Part shown: one piece after another, positions 33,204-41,538 of the stretch | Layout: each line of letters starts with the position of its first letter | Position numbering within the stretch: the stretch's first letter is position 1 | Source of the DNA: an uncultured Oscillospiraceae bacterium | Lineage (GTDB): Bacteria > Bacillota > Clostridia > Oscillospirales > Ruminococcaceae | DNA: 64,000 nucleotides | NCBI GenBank assembly: GCA_910588145.1 | Contig: CAJUPO010000002.1 | Location: 117,724-181,723, forward strand | Reading direction: 5' to 3' | The notes under the pieces: generated by a model | Seen by the model: the letters and a program-made list of their open reading frames with translations, nothing else | What the model was told of the DNA's origin: nothing | The model's database searches: none | Translations under genes and position numbers: made by a program

Positions 33204-35747
33204 TTATATTCTTTTTTCAATAAAATCCTTTATTTCCATTAAAACCATATCCACTTCCTTTCTGAACTCTGAGGCGGAAATACGGTAAGCGCCGTTTCCG
33301 AGAATTATTATCTGTTCAAGATTGTCTGAAGTTGCCACACGTACTTTGTGTTCTTTTACAAGCGTCAGAGATGTTTTTTCTATATAGGCGTCGGCTGTTT
33401 CGGCTTCCTTGGTATAAACTATGCTGATACCGCCGGACTTTTCAACTTCTCGGTGATTACCTTTTACCTTGTAAGCGTCAAAGACAAGTATAAGCTCACA
33501 TTTGCGGAATCCCTGATAATTGGAGAGCATATTTATCAGTGTATGTCTTGCAAGATCAAGATTATCCCTGGCGATTGCTTTTAAGTCGTCCCAGCCGAAT
33601 ATTATATTATATCCGTCAACAAGAACATATTCCGGACCGGAGGGAACACGCCTTATATTCAGCTTTTTTTTATCGAAGGAAGGCGCTTTGGGCGTTTTCA
33701 TGGTTTGGTGTTCATTTCTTTTTATGGGTCCGTAGGTTCTTTCATAGATTTCTATAAGCTCCTTTTCAGTTGCTTCGGCTTTTCTGAATGATGTCGTTTT
33801 TTCAGGCATTTCAGTTTCCTTTATGGGTTCGCCGAACTTTATTCCGCTGCTGACATGAGCCATTGAGTTAACTTCGTTCCATTTTACTACATATCCCGAA
33901 CCGTGTGAACAGAAAATCGAATCCGCCGGATTTTCGATGTCGAGATTGCAGTTATAGCCTTTTTGCATAATTATTTCTTCTGAATTGTGGCATGGTTCAT
34001 ATCCTTTCATGCTGCAAAAAATATGTCCCATACCGTGGGTGAATGCTGTTATGTCTGTTTGATAGCCCATCATTTCGGAAACCGGCGCTGTTCCGGTGAT
34101 AACGGACATTTCGCCTGTTGTTTCCGGAGGAGAGAATGTTCCGCTCATTTTTTGTATATCGGAAAGAACTCTTCCAACCGATGAACAGGGAACTTCAATT
34201 TTAAAGTTATACCATGGTTCAAGAAGTACGCATTTGGTTGACCTAAGTCCCTGACGGACGGCTCTGTATGTTGCCTGACGAAAATCGCCGCCCTCGGTAT
34301 GCTTTATATGGGACTTTCCTGCTGCAACTGTAATTTTCATATCAGTAATAGGCGAACCAGTCAGAATGCCTATATGCGTTTTTTCCTCAAGGTGGGTTAG
34401 TATAAGTCTTTGCCAGTTTTTATCAAGTACTTCTTCACGGCAGTCTGCGGCGAAAACAAGTCCGCTTCCAGCCGAAAGGGGTTCCATAAGGAGATGTACC
34501 TCTGCATAATGCTTTAACGGCTCATAGTGTCCGATTCCAACAACCGGCTTTGAGATTGTTTCCTTATAAACTATGCCTCCCATTTCAAAATCTGCATTTA
34601 TTCCGTATCGGCTGTTAATAATGTTTTTTAGGATTTCCGTCTGCACTTCACCCATAAGCCTTATGTGAATCTCTTTAAGCTGTTCGTTCCATTGGGCATG
34701 AAGCTGAGGGTCTTCTTCGCATAGCTTTTTAAAACAACTGAATGCCTTGTGGACATCTTCGCCGTCAGGCAGAATTACCCGATAGTCAAGATATGGCTCA
34801 AGTATGGGAGTTTCCTGAGTTATTTCAGCTCCGTATACATCTCCGGGCATACTTTTATTGAGACCGGTGACGGTACAGACTGTTCCGGCTTCCGCCTCTC
34901 CGACAGTTTTATATTTTATTCCTGAGTAAATCCTAATTTGATTGACCTTTTCATTGTTAAGCATTTCCTTGACTTTTAATGATCCGCCGGTAATTTTCAG
35001 ATGTGTAAGTCTTATGCCGGATTCATCTTCAGAAATCTTGAAAACCTTTGCGCCGAATTGCTCGCTGTAAAACGGCGTGAAAGTATATTTTTCAAGTCCC
35101 AGTAAAAATTCATCAATACCGCTGAGTTTAAGAGCAGAGCCGAAAAAGCATGGAACAGCAGTTTTTTCATATATTGCGGAAATAATATCTTCATTGCTTA
35201 TAGATTCATTTTCAAGGAATTTCTGCATTAGCTCTTCACTGCACAAGGCGAGAGATTCATTTAAACTGTCAATGCCGCCGCTGAAATCAATGCATTCATG
35301 TCCGAGCCTGCTTTGAATCTGTTCCATTATCTGTTCATGGGATGTACCCATAATATCAGTTTTATTTATAAAGATAAAAGCCGGAATATTGTATCTTTGT
35401 ATAAGCTTCCATAAAGTTTCAGTATGATTTTGCACTCCGTCTGTACCGCTTATTACAAGTATAGCGTAGTCCAATACGCTGAGTGTACGTTCTGTTTCGG
35501 CTGAAAAATCAACGTGTCCGGGAGTATCCAGAAGCGTTATTTCAGTATCATTGATATTCATAACAGCTTGCTTGGCGAAAATCGTAATTCCACGCATTCG
35601 TTCAAGTTCATGGGTATCAAGAAATGCGTCCTTATGATCGACACGTCCGAGATTTCGTATTTCTCCGGTCTTGTAGAGCAGGGCTTCCGTCAGTGTAGTT
35701 TTTCCGGAATCGACATGCGCAAGTATTCCAATAGTTAGTTTTTTCAT
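33204..35747 (-). CDS. TetM-like translation GTPase fused to a Rae1/YacP-type NYN endonuclease
   Basis: An 847-residue fusion. Residues 1 to about 690 are an EF-G-like GTPase of the ribosomal-protection group: G1 AHVDSGKT (10-17), RGIT (52-55), G3 DTPGH (74-78), G4 NKTD (128-131), then the later EF-G domains. The tip loop that in TetM carries SPVSTP is here HIKHTEGGDF (480-489), so tetracycline rescue is doubtful. Residues 706-847 are a NYN/YacP domain beginning EYVLVDGYNIIFGW, with acidic residues D711, D757, D786 and D808; Bacillus Rae1 has this fold and cuts mRNA in the ribosomal A site. The start ATG is preceded by GGAG and overlaps the end of the upstream kinase gene (ATGA). The role in ribosome rescue or mRNA turnover is inference. 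Confidence 0.9.
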   Translation of the reverse strand: MKKLTIGILAHVDSGKTTLTEALLYKTGEIRNLGRVDHKDAFLDTHELERMRGITIFAKQAVMNINDTEITLLDTPGHVDFSAETERTLSVLDYAILVISGTDGVQNHTETLWKLIQRYNIPAFIFINKTDIMGTSHEQIMEQIQSRLGHECIDFSGGIDSLNESLALCSEELMQKFLENESISNEDIISAIYEKTAVPCFFGSALKLSGIDEFLLGLEKYTFTPFYSEQFGAKVFKISEDESGIRLTHLKITGGSLKVKEMLNNEKVNQIRIYSGIKYKTVGEAEAGTVCTVTGLNKSMPGDVYGAEITQETPILEPYLDYRVILPDGEDVHKAFSCFKKLCEEDPQLHAQWNEQLKEIHIRLMGEVQTEILKNIINSRYGINADFEMGGIVYKETISKPVVGIGHYEPLKHYAEVHLLMEPLSAGSGLVFAADCREEVLDKNWQRLILTHLEEKTHIGILTGSPITDMKITVAAGKSHIKHTEGGDFRQATYRAVRQGLRSTKCVLLEPWYNFKIEVPCSSVGRVLSDIQKMSGTFSPPETTGEMSVITGTAPVSEMMGYQTDITAFTHGMGHIFCSMKGYEPCHNSEEIIMQKGYNCNLDIENPADSIFCSHGSGYVVKWNEVNSMAHVSSGIKFGEPIKETEMPEKTTSFRKAEATEKELIEIYERTYGPIKRNEHQTMKTPKAPSFDKKKLNIRRVPSGPEYVLVDGYNIIFGWDDLKAIARDNLDLARHTLINMLSNYQGFRKCELILVFDAYKVKGNHREVEKSGGISIVYTKEAETADAYIEKTSLTLVKEHKVRVATSDNLEQIIILGNGAYRISASEFRKEVDMVLMEIKDFIEKRI

Positions 35748-36742
35748 ATATTTTCTCCAAGCTGCCTATTTAATGTTTCAGCAATATTTATCAGCTCATC
35801 GGCTCGAATTTCTATGTGTTCAGCAAGAAGGACAAGTTCTCTGAATCTTTCAAGCTTCATTCGTCCTGATTGAAATTTAAAGTAATTCTCGCCCGACAAA
35901 AAGTCGTAAATATAGCGGGAGGCAAGCTCAGCCGTAATACAGATGGTACCGTATATACAGCGCTGAGCATTAATACTGCCGTATCCGCTGATATATCCTT
36001 TGAGAAATTCTATAAACTTATCCGTGTTTATTTCAGAACCGTCGGTACATGACGAACGTACAGCATCTCCTATATCGTAAGCTGTCAGACCAGGCATAAC
36101 TGTATCAAGATCAATTATTGCCGCAGGTTCAAGTGAATTTTTATAAAATAGAATATTGGAGCATTTAGCGTCATTATGTACAATTTGTTGCTTTTGTGCT
36201 GACATAAGGGTTTTTGAATACTGGGCGGCACATTTTAGAATGCCGCTGTGCATAACAGGTTTTCCGTAATCAAAAAGACGCTCGATTATTTCAGCCGTAT
36301 TATGAAATCCGGAAATGGTTTCATGAAAAACAAAAGTATTTATTCCTAAAGTTAATTTATGAAACGATCCGAGAATACTGCCGAAACCTTGACATAGTCT
36401 TGCATTATCAAATTTGTTGAATGAAACAGTCTGATTTATAAAGGGACACATACGCCAAAGACTGCCATTGAATATTATATAATTTTTACCGTCAGATTCA
36501 ATATAGCACGGAACTTTTATTTTATCTGCACCGCAAAAAGCCTTATTCAGTAACCTTATATTGTGCATTATTTTTTCAGGATTTTTAAATATCTTATTGT
36601 TCACTCTCTGAAGTATATATTTTTCATTATCAGAATATAAAATTTTATAGGTGTCATTTATATGACCTGATGTTATACGTTCGGCTGAAATATATTTTTT
36701 ATTAAAACCGAACGCTTCTGTTATCTTCACTAAATTATCCAA
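35744..36742 (-). CDS. APH-fold kinase, N-acetylhexosamine 1-kinase-like
   Basis: A 332-residue phosphotransferase of the APH/choline-kinase superfamily. The N-terminal lobe has ITSGHINDTYKI and YILQRVNNKIFKNP; the catalytic loop is HNDAKCSN (189-196, base D191) and the metal-binding segment is IDLDTVMPGL (about 210-219). IDLDTVMPG...YDIGDAVR is the mark of NahK-like sugar kinases that phosphorylate GlcNAc/GalNAc at C1, and not of aminoglycoside resistance enzymes. Start: TTG 36742 with AAGGTG seven bases before it; a GTG at the fifth codon is an alternative. It overlaps the GTPase-NYN gene by four bases, so the two are translationally coupled. Confidence 0.83.
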   Translation of the reverse strand: MDNLVKITEAFGFNKKYISAERITSGHINDTYKILYSDNEKYILQRVNNKIFKNPEKIMHNIRLLNKAFCGADKIKVPCYIESDGKNYIIFNGSLWRMCPFINQTVSFNKFDNARLCQGFGSILGSFHKLTLGINTFVFHETISGFHNTAEIIERLFDYGKPVMHSGILKCAAQYSKTLMSAQKQQIVHNDAKCSNILFYKNSLEPAAIIDLDTVMPGLTAYDIGDAVRSSCTDGSEINTDKFIEFLKGYISGYGSINAQRCIYGTICITAELASRYIYDFLSGENYFKFQSGRMKLERFRELVLLAEHIEIRADELINIAETLNRQLGENI

Positions 36743-36793
36743 AATCTATCACCTTATTTTTATCATAACAGATTATTTTGCATATTGCAAGTA

Positions 36794-36822
36794 TTGCAAA
36801 TAAATAAAATTAATGCTATAAT
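36794..36822 (+). promoter_or_regulatory. Promoter of the zinc-ribbon protein gene
   Basis: TTGCAA (36794-36799), 17 bases, TATAAT (36817-36822). A second TTGCAA at 36785-36790 makes a direct repeat just upstream. Confidence 0.75.
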
Positions 36823-36854
36823 TAACAATAATAAATCAGAAAGGCGGTTATTTT

Positions 36855-37640
36855 ATGACTTTTCTTGAAAATTTATCGAATAAGGCGAAAACTTTATCCG
36901 AAACAACATCACTTAATGGTATTATTAAAACCGAAGAAAGAAAAATTGCGTCCCATTATCAGATATTAGGGCAGTTATATTTTGAAAAGTATGCAAGCTC
37001 ACCAGAGCCGGAATTTGCCGAGTCTGTATCGGTAATTAATGAAGCAAAGGCGAAAATTGCTGAAACAAAGGATAAACTGGATAATCTCCAGAATCGTTAT
37101 AAATGTCCCAATTGCAAGAAGGAATTTAAACCAGGCGCCGGTTTTTGTTCTTCTTGCGGATGTGCATTGCCAAGCAGTGCTCCGGTTTCCTCCGGTAACA
37201 AAACTTGCTCAAAGTGCGGTACAGTTCTTCCGGCAGAAGCACAATTCTGCAATAATTGCGGAAACAAACTGGCAATTTCGGCAGTACAGCCTCAGTCAGT
37301 GCCGTCAGTAACTGCTGCATCTATAAAAGAACCAGTACCAGGGGCAGTGCCAGAAGTTACTCCTGCACCTGTACCGGAACCTGTCCCGGCAGCAGTACCT
37401 GAGGTTACTCCTGTACCTGTACCGGAACCTGTCCCGGCGGCAGTACCTGAGGTTACTCCTGCACCTGTGCCAGAGCCAGTTCCTGCGGCAGTACCAGAAG
37501 TAAATCCTGCACCGGTACCAGAACCAGTTCCGGCGGAAGTAACTAAGGTGACTCCTGCACAGAATAAGTTTTGTCCTAAATGCGGCACAAAAGCTCAGAC
37601 AGACGACGTATTCTGCGATAATTGCGGATTTAAGCTTTAA
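36855..37640 (+). CDS. Triple zinc-ribbon protein with PVPE repeats
   Basis: A 261-residue protein without signal peptide or membrane helix. Residues 1-85 are helical and probably coiled coil. Three zinc ribbons follow: CPNC...CSSC (about 88-108), CSKC...CNNC (about 118-138) and, at the very end, CPKC...CDNC (about 238-258). Between the second and third lies a Pro/Val/Glu/Ala repeat of 16 residues (about 159-233). The layout suggests an adaptor whose ribbons grip nucleic acid or protein, held apart by a stiff Pro-rich spacer. The function is unknown. AAAGGCGG precedes the ATG. Confidence 0.85.
   Translation: MTFLENLSNKAKTLSETTSLNGIIKTEERKIASHYQILGQLYFEKYASSPEPEFAESVSVINEAKAKIAETKDKLDNLQNRYKCPNCKKEFKPGAGFCSSCGCALPSSAPVSSGNKTCSKCGTVLPAEAQFCNNCGNKLAISAVQPQSVPSVTAASIKEPVPGAVPEVTPAPVPEPVPAAVPEVTPVPVPEPVPAAVPEVTPAPVPEPVPAAVPEVNPAPVPEPVPAEVTKVTPAQNKFCPKCGTKAQTDDVFCDNCGFKL
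37331..37553 (+). repeat. 48-bp tandem repeats encoding a 16-residue PVPE unit
   Basis: Unit boundaries marked by GTTACT (or variants) fall at 37356, 37404, 37452, 37500 and 37548, an exact 48-base period, with a partial unit before. The coded unit reads like PAPVPEPVPAAVPEVT. The copies differ mainly at third codon positions. Copy number is likely to vary between strains. Confidence 0.9.
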
Positions 37641-37688
37641 GATATTTTTATTATGCGGCAGAAAATATTGCCGCATAATGTTATACAC

Positions 37689-37717
37689 TTGACTTTTGCG
37701 ATTTAAAGTAGTATACT
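37689..37717 (+). promoter_or_regulatory. Promoter of tyrA
   Basis: TTGACT (37689-37694), 17 bases, TATACT (37712-37717), about 30 bases before the start. No T-box leader fits in that distance. Confidence 0.78.
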
Positions 37718-37749
37718 AATAAAAGAAATATAGTATTAGGAGCGTTAAC

Positions 37750-38604
37750 ATGAAAATAGTTGTTGTTGGATTAGGACTAATAGGCGGCTCATACTGCAAG
37801 GCAATTTCAAGCTATACTGAACATGAGGTTTATGGCTCTGATCTTGATGAACGGGTTATAAAATCAGCATATGATTTAAAGTGCATAAAAAACAGTGAGA
37901 ACATTACTGATTTCAGTATTTTTGACATGGTAATCGTTTGTCTGCATCCTGCACCTGCAAAAAAATTTATGTCAGAATGTATAGGTAAAATGAAAAAAGG
38001 AGCAATACTGTCAGATGTATGCGGAATCAAGGGGCAGATGGTATGTGACATTACCAAACTTGCGGCTGAAAACGGAGTGTGTTATGTAGGAACTCATCCT
38101 ATGGCAGGAAAAGAACACTTCGGATTCGATTTTTCAGACGGTACACTATTCATAGGAGCCAATTTTATTGTTACACCCATTGATAAAACCGATAAAAACT
38201 CTGTTCTGACTGTTGAAAAGCTTGCTCTGGATATGGGATTTGAAAGGATAGTTGAAGCTTCTCCATTTGACCATGACAGTATTATTGCATATACTTCTCA
38301 GCTGGCTCATGTAGTATCAGGAGCGTATGTAAAGAGCCCGACAATGCAGAAAGAACTTGGATTCAGCGCCGGAAGCTTTAAGGACATGACCAGAACTGCT
38401 ACCATGAACGAATCCATGTGGACTTCTCTTTTTATTGAAAATAAGGACAGGCTTATTTTTGAAATAGATGAGCTTATAAAGCATCTTGGGGAATTTCGAA
38501 ACGCCATTGCAGACGGCGATAATGCAGGACTTGAAGAGCTTATAAGGCAGGGAAGAATACTTAAGGAAGAAAATATAAAAAAGCGTATAGCTGAAGATGA
38601 ATAA
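37750..38604 (+). CDS. tyrA: Prephenate dehydrogenase
   Basis: A 284-residue NAD(P)-dependent enzyme turning prephenate into 4-hydroxyphenylpyruvate for tyrosine synthesis. It has the Rossmann start VVVGLGLIGGS, the conserved GTHPMAGKEHFG and the C-terminal helical domain with QLAHVVSGA, AGSFKDMTR and MWTSLF. No ACT domain or fused chorismate mutase is present. AGGAG lies just before the ATG. It is monocistronic. Confidence 0.95.
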   Translation: MKIVVVGLGLIGGSYCKAISSYTEHEVYGSDLDERVIKSAYDLKCIKNSENITDFSIFDMVIVCLHPAPAKKFMSECIGKMKKGAILSDVCGIKGQMVCDITKLAAENGVCYVGTHPMAGKEHFGFDFSDGTLFIGANFIVTPIDKTDKNSVLTVEKLALDMGFERIVEASPFDHDSIIAYTSQLAHVVSGAYVKSPTMQKELGFSAGSFKDMTRTATMNESMWTSLFIENKDRLIFEIDELIKHLGEFRNAIADGDNAGLEELIRQGRILKEENIKKRIAEDE

Positions 38605-38633
38605 AAGGACTTCTGAATTTTAGAAGTCCTTTT
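38603..38633. terminator. Bidirectional terminator between tyrA and gatB::aspS
   Basis: AAAAGGACTTCT (38603-38614) pairs with AGAAGTCCTTTT (38622-38633), flanked by A/T on both sides; it overlaps the tyrA stop. Confidence 0.87.
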
Positions 38634-38651
38634 TATTTTATAATTAAATTA

Positions 38652-41525
38652 TTAAGGAAGCAGTCTGTTAATATCTCGTGGGAACATACTGCAAGTCCTG
38701 ATATTCTGAGCGCCGATAATTTTCATTACCAGTCTTTCAAGACCGATTCCAAGACCGCCGTGAGGAGGAAGACCATATTTATGCGCTTCAAGGTAATACT
38801 TAAAGTCATCAGGATTTAACCCCTGCGCCTTCATTTTTTCAACCTGTTCGTTGTAATCATGAATACGCTGTCCGCCGCTTGTAATTTCAAGACCTCTGAA
38901 AAGCAGGTCAAATTTATATGCAAGACGTGGATCTTCTCTGTCGTTCATTGCATAGAACGGAGGCTTTGATGACGGAAAATGAGTAACAAAGATGAAATCG
39001 CTGTCAAATTCCTTTTTAGCGTATTCGCAGAGCGCAACTTCATCCTCAGGTTCAAGGTCAAGTTTATTTTTTGAACCCTTGTTTCCGAGAATTTCCTTTG
39101 CCTCAAGAAGTGTAACGCAAGGAATTTCAGTAATTACCGGAATTTCAGCTTCAAGAATACTGATTTCTTCTGCATAGTTATGTCGGATATATTCCATTAC
39201 ATATTTGAGCATAGCTGTTTCCATAGCCATTACGTCATACATACTGTCAATATATCCCATTTCAAAGTCAAGACCTATATATTCGTTTATATGTCTTGAA
39301 GTAGCGTGTTTTTCAGCACGGTAAACCGGTCCGATTTCAAATACTCTGTCAAAGAATGCAACTGCGGTCTGCTTATAGAACTGCGGGGACTGGTTAAGGA
39401 ATGCCGGCTTGTCAAAATATTCAAGATGGAAAATATTTGAACCGCCCTCAGCGCCCTGGGCTACGATTTTCGGAGTATGAATTTCAGTAAAGTTTTCTTT
39501 CAGCATAAATTCTCTGAAACCGTTGCAAACGCCTTCCTGAAGCTTGAAAACCGCACGTTCATAAGAATTTCTTAAGGCTACGGAACGGTTATTCAGGTTT
39601 ATATCCAAAGTACAGCCAAGGCGCTTATTAGGAACATGAAGAGGATATTCAAATCCCGGTGCAGAGATAAGCTTAATTTTACTAAGCACAATTTCTATTC
39701 CGTTATAGCCCTTTTGATTTTCTGTTACAGTACCTGTAACATTAACGAAATATCCTTCTTTAAGTCCGTCTATGCTGTCTTTGCAGTTTACAGGAGAATA
39801 AACCGTCTGGAGAATATATCTGCCTGTTCTTACTACAACGAATGAAAATTCGCTCATATTTCTTATTTTGTATACACAGCAGTCGAAACTGATTTCTTTT
39901 CCGATATTGCTAAGAGCGTCAGAAATTTCAAATTCCTTTTTAAGGGATTCCGGTGAAATTTGCATAATATCGTTCTTTTTATCAGGCTTATACTGAGATT
40001 CGTTTTGATATATGCTCATTTCTCTGATCTGGATTTCTTCTTTGATTTCTGTTACCGATTCAGCGCCTGCTTCAGCTTCAGAAGTGTCAGTAAGTGAATC
40101 AAGAGCCTTTTCAAGTTCTTCCTTTATTGCTTTAGGAGTACAAATTCCCTTAAGCTGGGATGAGCATTTGCCCATAAGGAATCCGAAAACTTTCTTTTCA
40201 CCGTTTCTGTACTGCTCAGCGGCGGAATTATTTTCTTCAAGAACAGCAGAAATAACTTCTTTAACCTTACCCATATCGTTGACAATAAGGAAGCCTTTTT
40301 CTTTAGCTATATCTTCAGGAGATTTGCCGGAGGCAATCATTTCACGCAGAATTGTTTTAGCGTCATTTTTAGAAACCTTTTCTGTATCCGCCATTTCAAC
40401 CAATTTTGCAAATGCTTCTGCCCCGAATGGAAGGTTTTCCATAGAAACTTCACCTAAGTTAACACGCCGGAGAAGTTCAACAATAACAAAGTTTGAAATG
40501 CTTTTCGGACTGTTATAGGCGTTTATTGCCGCGTCATAGAAGTCAGAAACATTCTTTTGTGCAACTAAAATCTGGGCGTCCTTTTCAGGAAGACCGTATT
40601 CTTCGGTGTATCTTGAGAGTCTTTTGTGGGGCATTTCCGGAAGAGACGCTTTTATATTATCGAGCATTTCGTCAGTAAAATTAACCTGGAGAATATCAGG
40701 TTCCGGAAAATATCTGTAATCGTGGGCGTCTTCCTTGCTTCTCATTGAAGTGGTTTCGCCCCTGTTGTCGTTATAACGTCTTGTTTCCTGAACAACTCTT
40801 CTTCCCATGTCCAGAAGTCTTGACTGACGTTTTATTTCATAGTTTATTGCACGTTCGATTGACTTTAAAGAGTTCAGGTTCTTGCACTCTGTTCTTGTGC
40901 CGTATTCCGTATCTTCCGGCTTCATGATGGAAACGTTAACGTCGCATCTCAGAGAGCCTTGTTCCATTTTACAGTCGCTGACTCCTGCATATTGAAGCAG
41001 AAGCTTAACCTTTTCAAAGAAAGCCTTTGCTTCCTCGGCGGATGAAATATCAGGTTCTGTAACTATTTCTATAAGGGGAACGCCGCATCTGTTGTAGTCT
41101 GCAAGCGAAACCGCATTAAAGTCATCATGAACAAGCTTTCCGGCGTCCTCTTCAAGGTGAATACGGTTAATTCTGATATTCTTTTTCTTTCCGTTAACCT
41201 CAATAGAAACAGAGCCGTTTATACAAAGCGGAAGCTGAAGCTGTGAAATCTGATAAGCTTTTGGAAGATCGGGATAAAAGTAATTTTTTCTGTCAAAAAC
41301 AGAGAATTTATTTATATCGCAGCCGAGGGCAAAGCCGGCTTTTACAGCATATTCAACGGCTGTCTGATTGATTACCGGCAATGTTCCGGGCATACCTGTG
41401 CAGACCGGACAGCATCTTGAGTTCGGGTCGCCGCCGAATTCAGCGTTACAGGTACAAAAAACCTTTGATTTGGTAAGAAGCTCGGCATGGATTTCCAGAC
41501 CGATTACAGGAATATAAGATGACAT
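38652..41525 (-). CDS. gatB: GatB amidotransferase subunit fused to archaeal-type aspartyl-tRNA synthetase
   Basis: A 957-residue uninterrupted frame with two complete proteins. Residues 1 to about 478 are GatB: VIGLEIHAEL, the zinc cysteines C24, C26, C39, C42, NYFYPDLPK, HLEEDAGK, RCGVPLIEI and the full YqeY-like tail. About 479-525 is an acidic linker. Residues 526-957 form an AspRS of the archaeal/eukaryotic (AspS2) type: OB-fold anticodon domain, FREFMLKENFTEIHTPK (motif 1), FEIGPVYRAEKH (motif 2), ITSGGQRIHDY, and GGLGIGLERLVM (motif 3), ending FPRDINRLLP. The enzyme would charge tRNA(Asn) with Asp and, with GatA and GatC encoded just upstream, convert it to Asn. GatA ends 13 bases before it. 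A frameshift or assembly artefact is unlikely as both halves keep all motifs. Confidence 0.93.
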   Translation of the reverse strand: MSSYIPVIGLEIHAELLTKSKVFCTCNAEFGGDPNSRCCPVCTGMPGTLPVINQTAVEYAVKAGFALGCDINKFSVFDRKNYFYPDLPKAYQISQLQLPLCINGSVSIEVNGKKKNIRINRIHLEEDAGKLVHDDFNAVSLADYNRCGVPLIEIVTEPDISSAEEAKAFFEKVKLLLQYAGVSDCKMEQGSLRCDVNVSIMKPEDTEYGTRTECKNLNSLKSIERAINYEIKRQSRLLDMGRRVVQETRRYNDNRGETTSMRSKEDAHDYRYFPEPDILQVNFTDEMLDNIKASLPEMPHKRLSRYTEEYGLPEKDAQILVAQKNVSDFYDAAINAYNSPKSISNFVIVELLRRVNLGEVSMENLPFGAEAFAKLVEMADTEKVSKNDAKTILREMIASGKSPEDIAKEKGFLIVNDMGKVKEVISAVLEENNSAAEQYRNGEKKVFGFLMGKCSSQLKGICTPKAIKEELEKALDSLTDTSEAEAGAESVTEIKEEIQIREMSIYQNESQYKPDKKNDIMQISPESLKKEFEISDALSNIGKEISFDCCVYKIRNMSEFSFVVVRTGRYILQTVYSPVNCKDSIDGLKEGYFVNVTGTVTENQKGYNGIEIVLSKIKLISAPGFEYPLHVPNKRLGCTLDINLNNRSVALRNSYERAVFKLQEGVCNGFREFMLKENFTEIHTPKIVAQGAEGGSNIFHLEYFDKPAFLNQSPQFYKQTAVAFFDRVFEIGPVYRAEKHATSRHINEYIGLDFEMGYIDSMYDVMAMETAMLKYVMEYIRHNYAEEISILEAEIPVITEIPCVTLLEAKEILGNKGSKNKLDLEPEDEVALCEYAKKEFDSDFIFVTHFPSSKPPFYAMNDREDPRLAYKFDLLFRGLEITSGGQRIHDYNEQVEKMKAQGLNPDDFKYYLEAHKYGLPPHGGLGIGLERLVMKIIGAQNIRTCSMFPRDINRLLP

Positions 41526-41538
41526 TTTTGTACCTCCT

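Noticed and set aside
33204..35747. Calling the GTPase a tetracycline-resistance protein
   Set aside because: The SPVSTP-type tip loop of TetM is replaced by KHTEGG and a nuclease domain is fused; the resistance label would rest only on general similarity.
35744..36742. Calling the APH-fold protein an aminoglycoside phosphotransferase
   Set aside because: IDLDTVMPGL and the N-terminal QRVNNKIF pattern match sugar 1-kinases rather than drug-modifying enzymes.
37292..37688. Minus-strand frames opposite the PVPE repeats
   Set aside because: Gly/Thr/Ser and Arg/Tyr-rich repeats arise from reading the 48-bp repeat backwards; no start signals.
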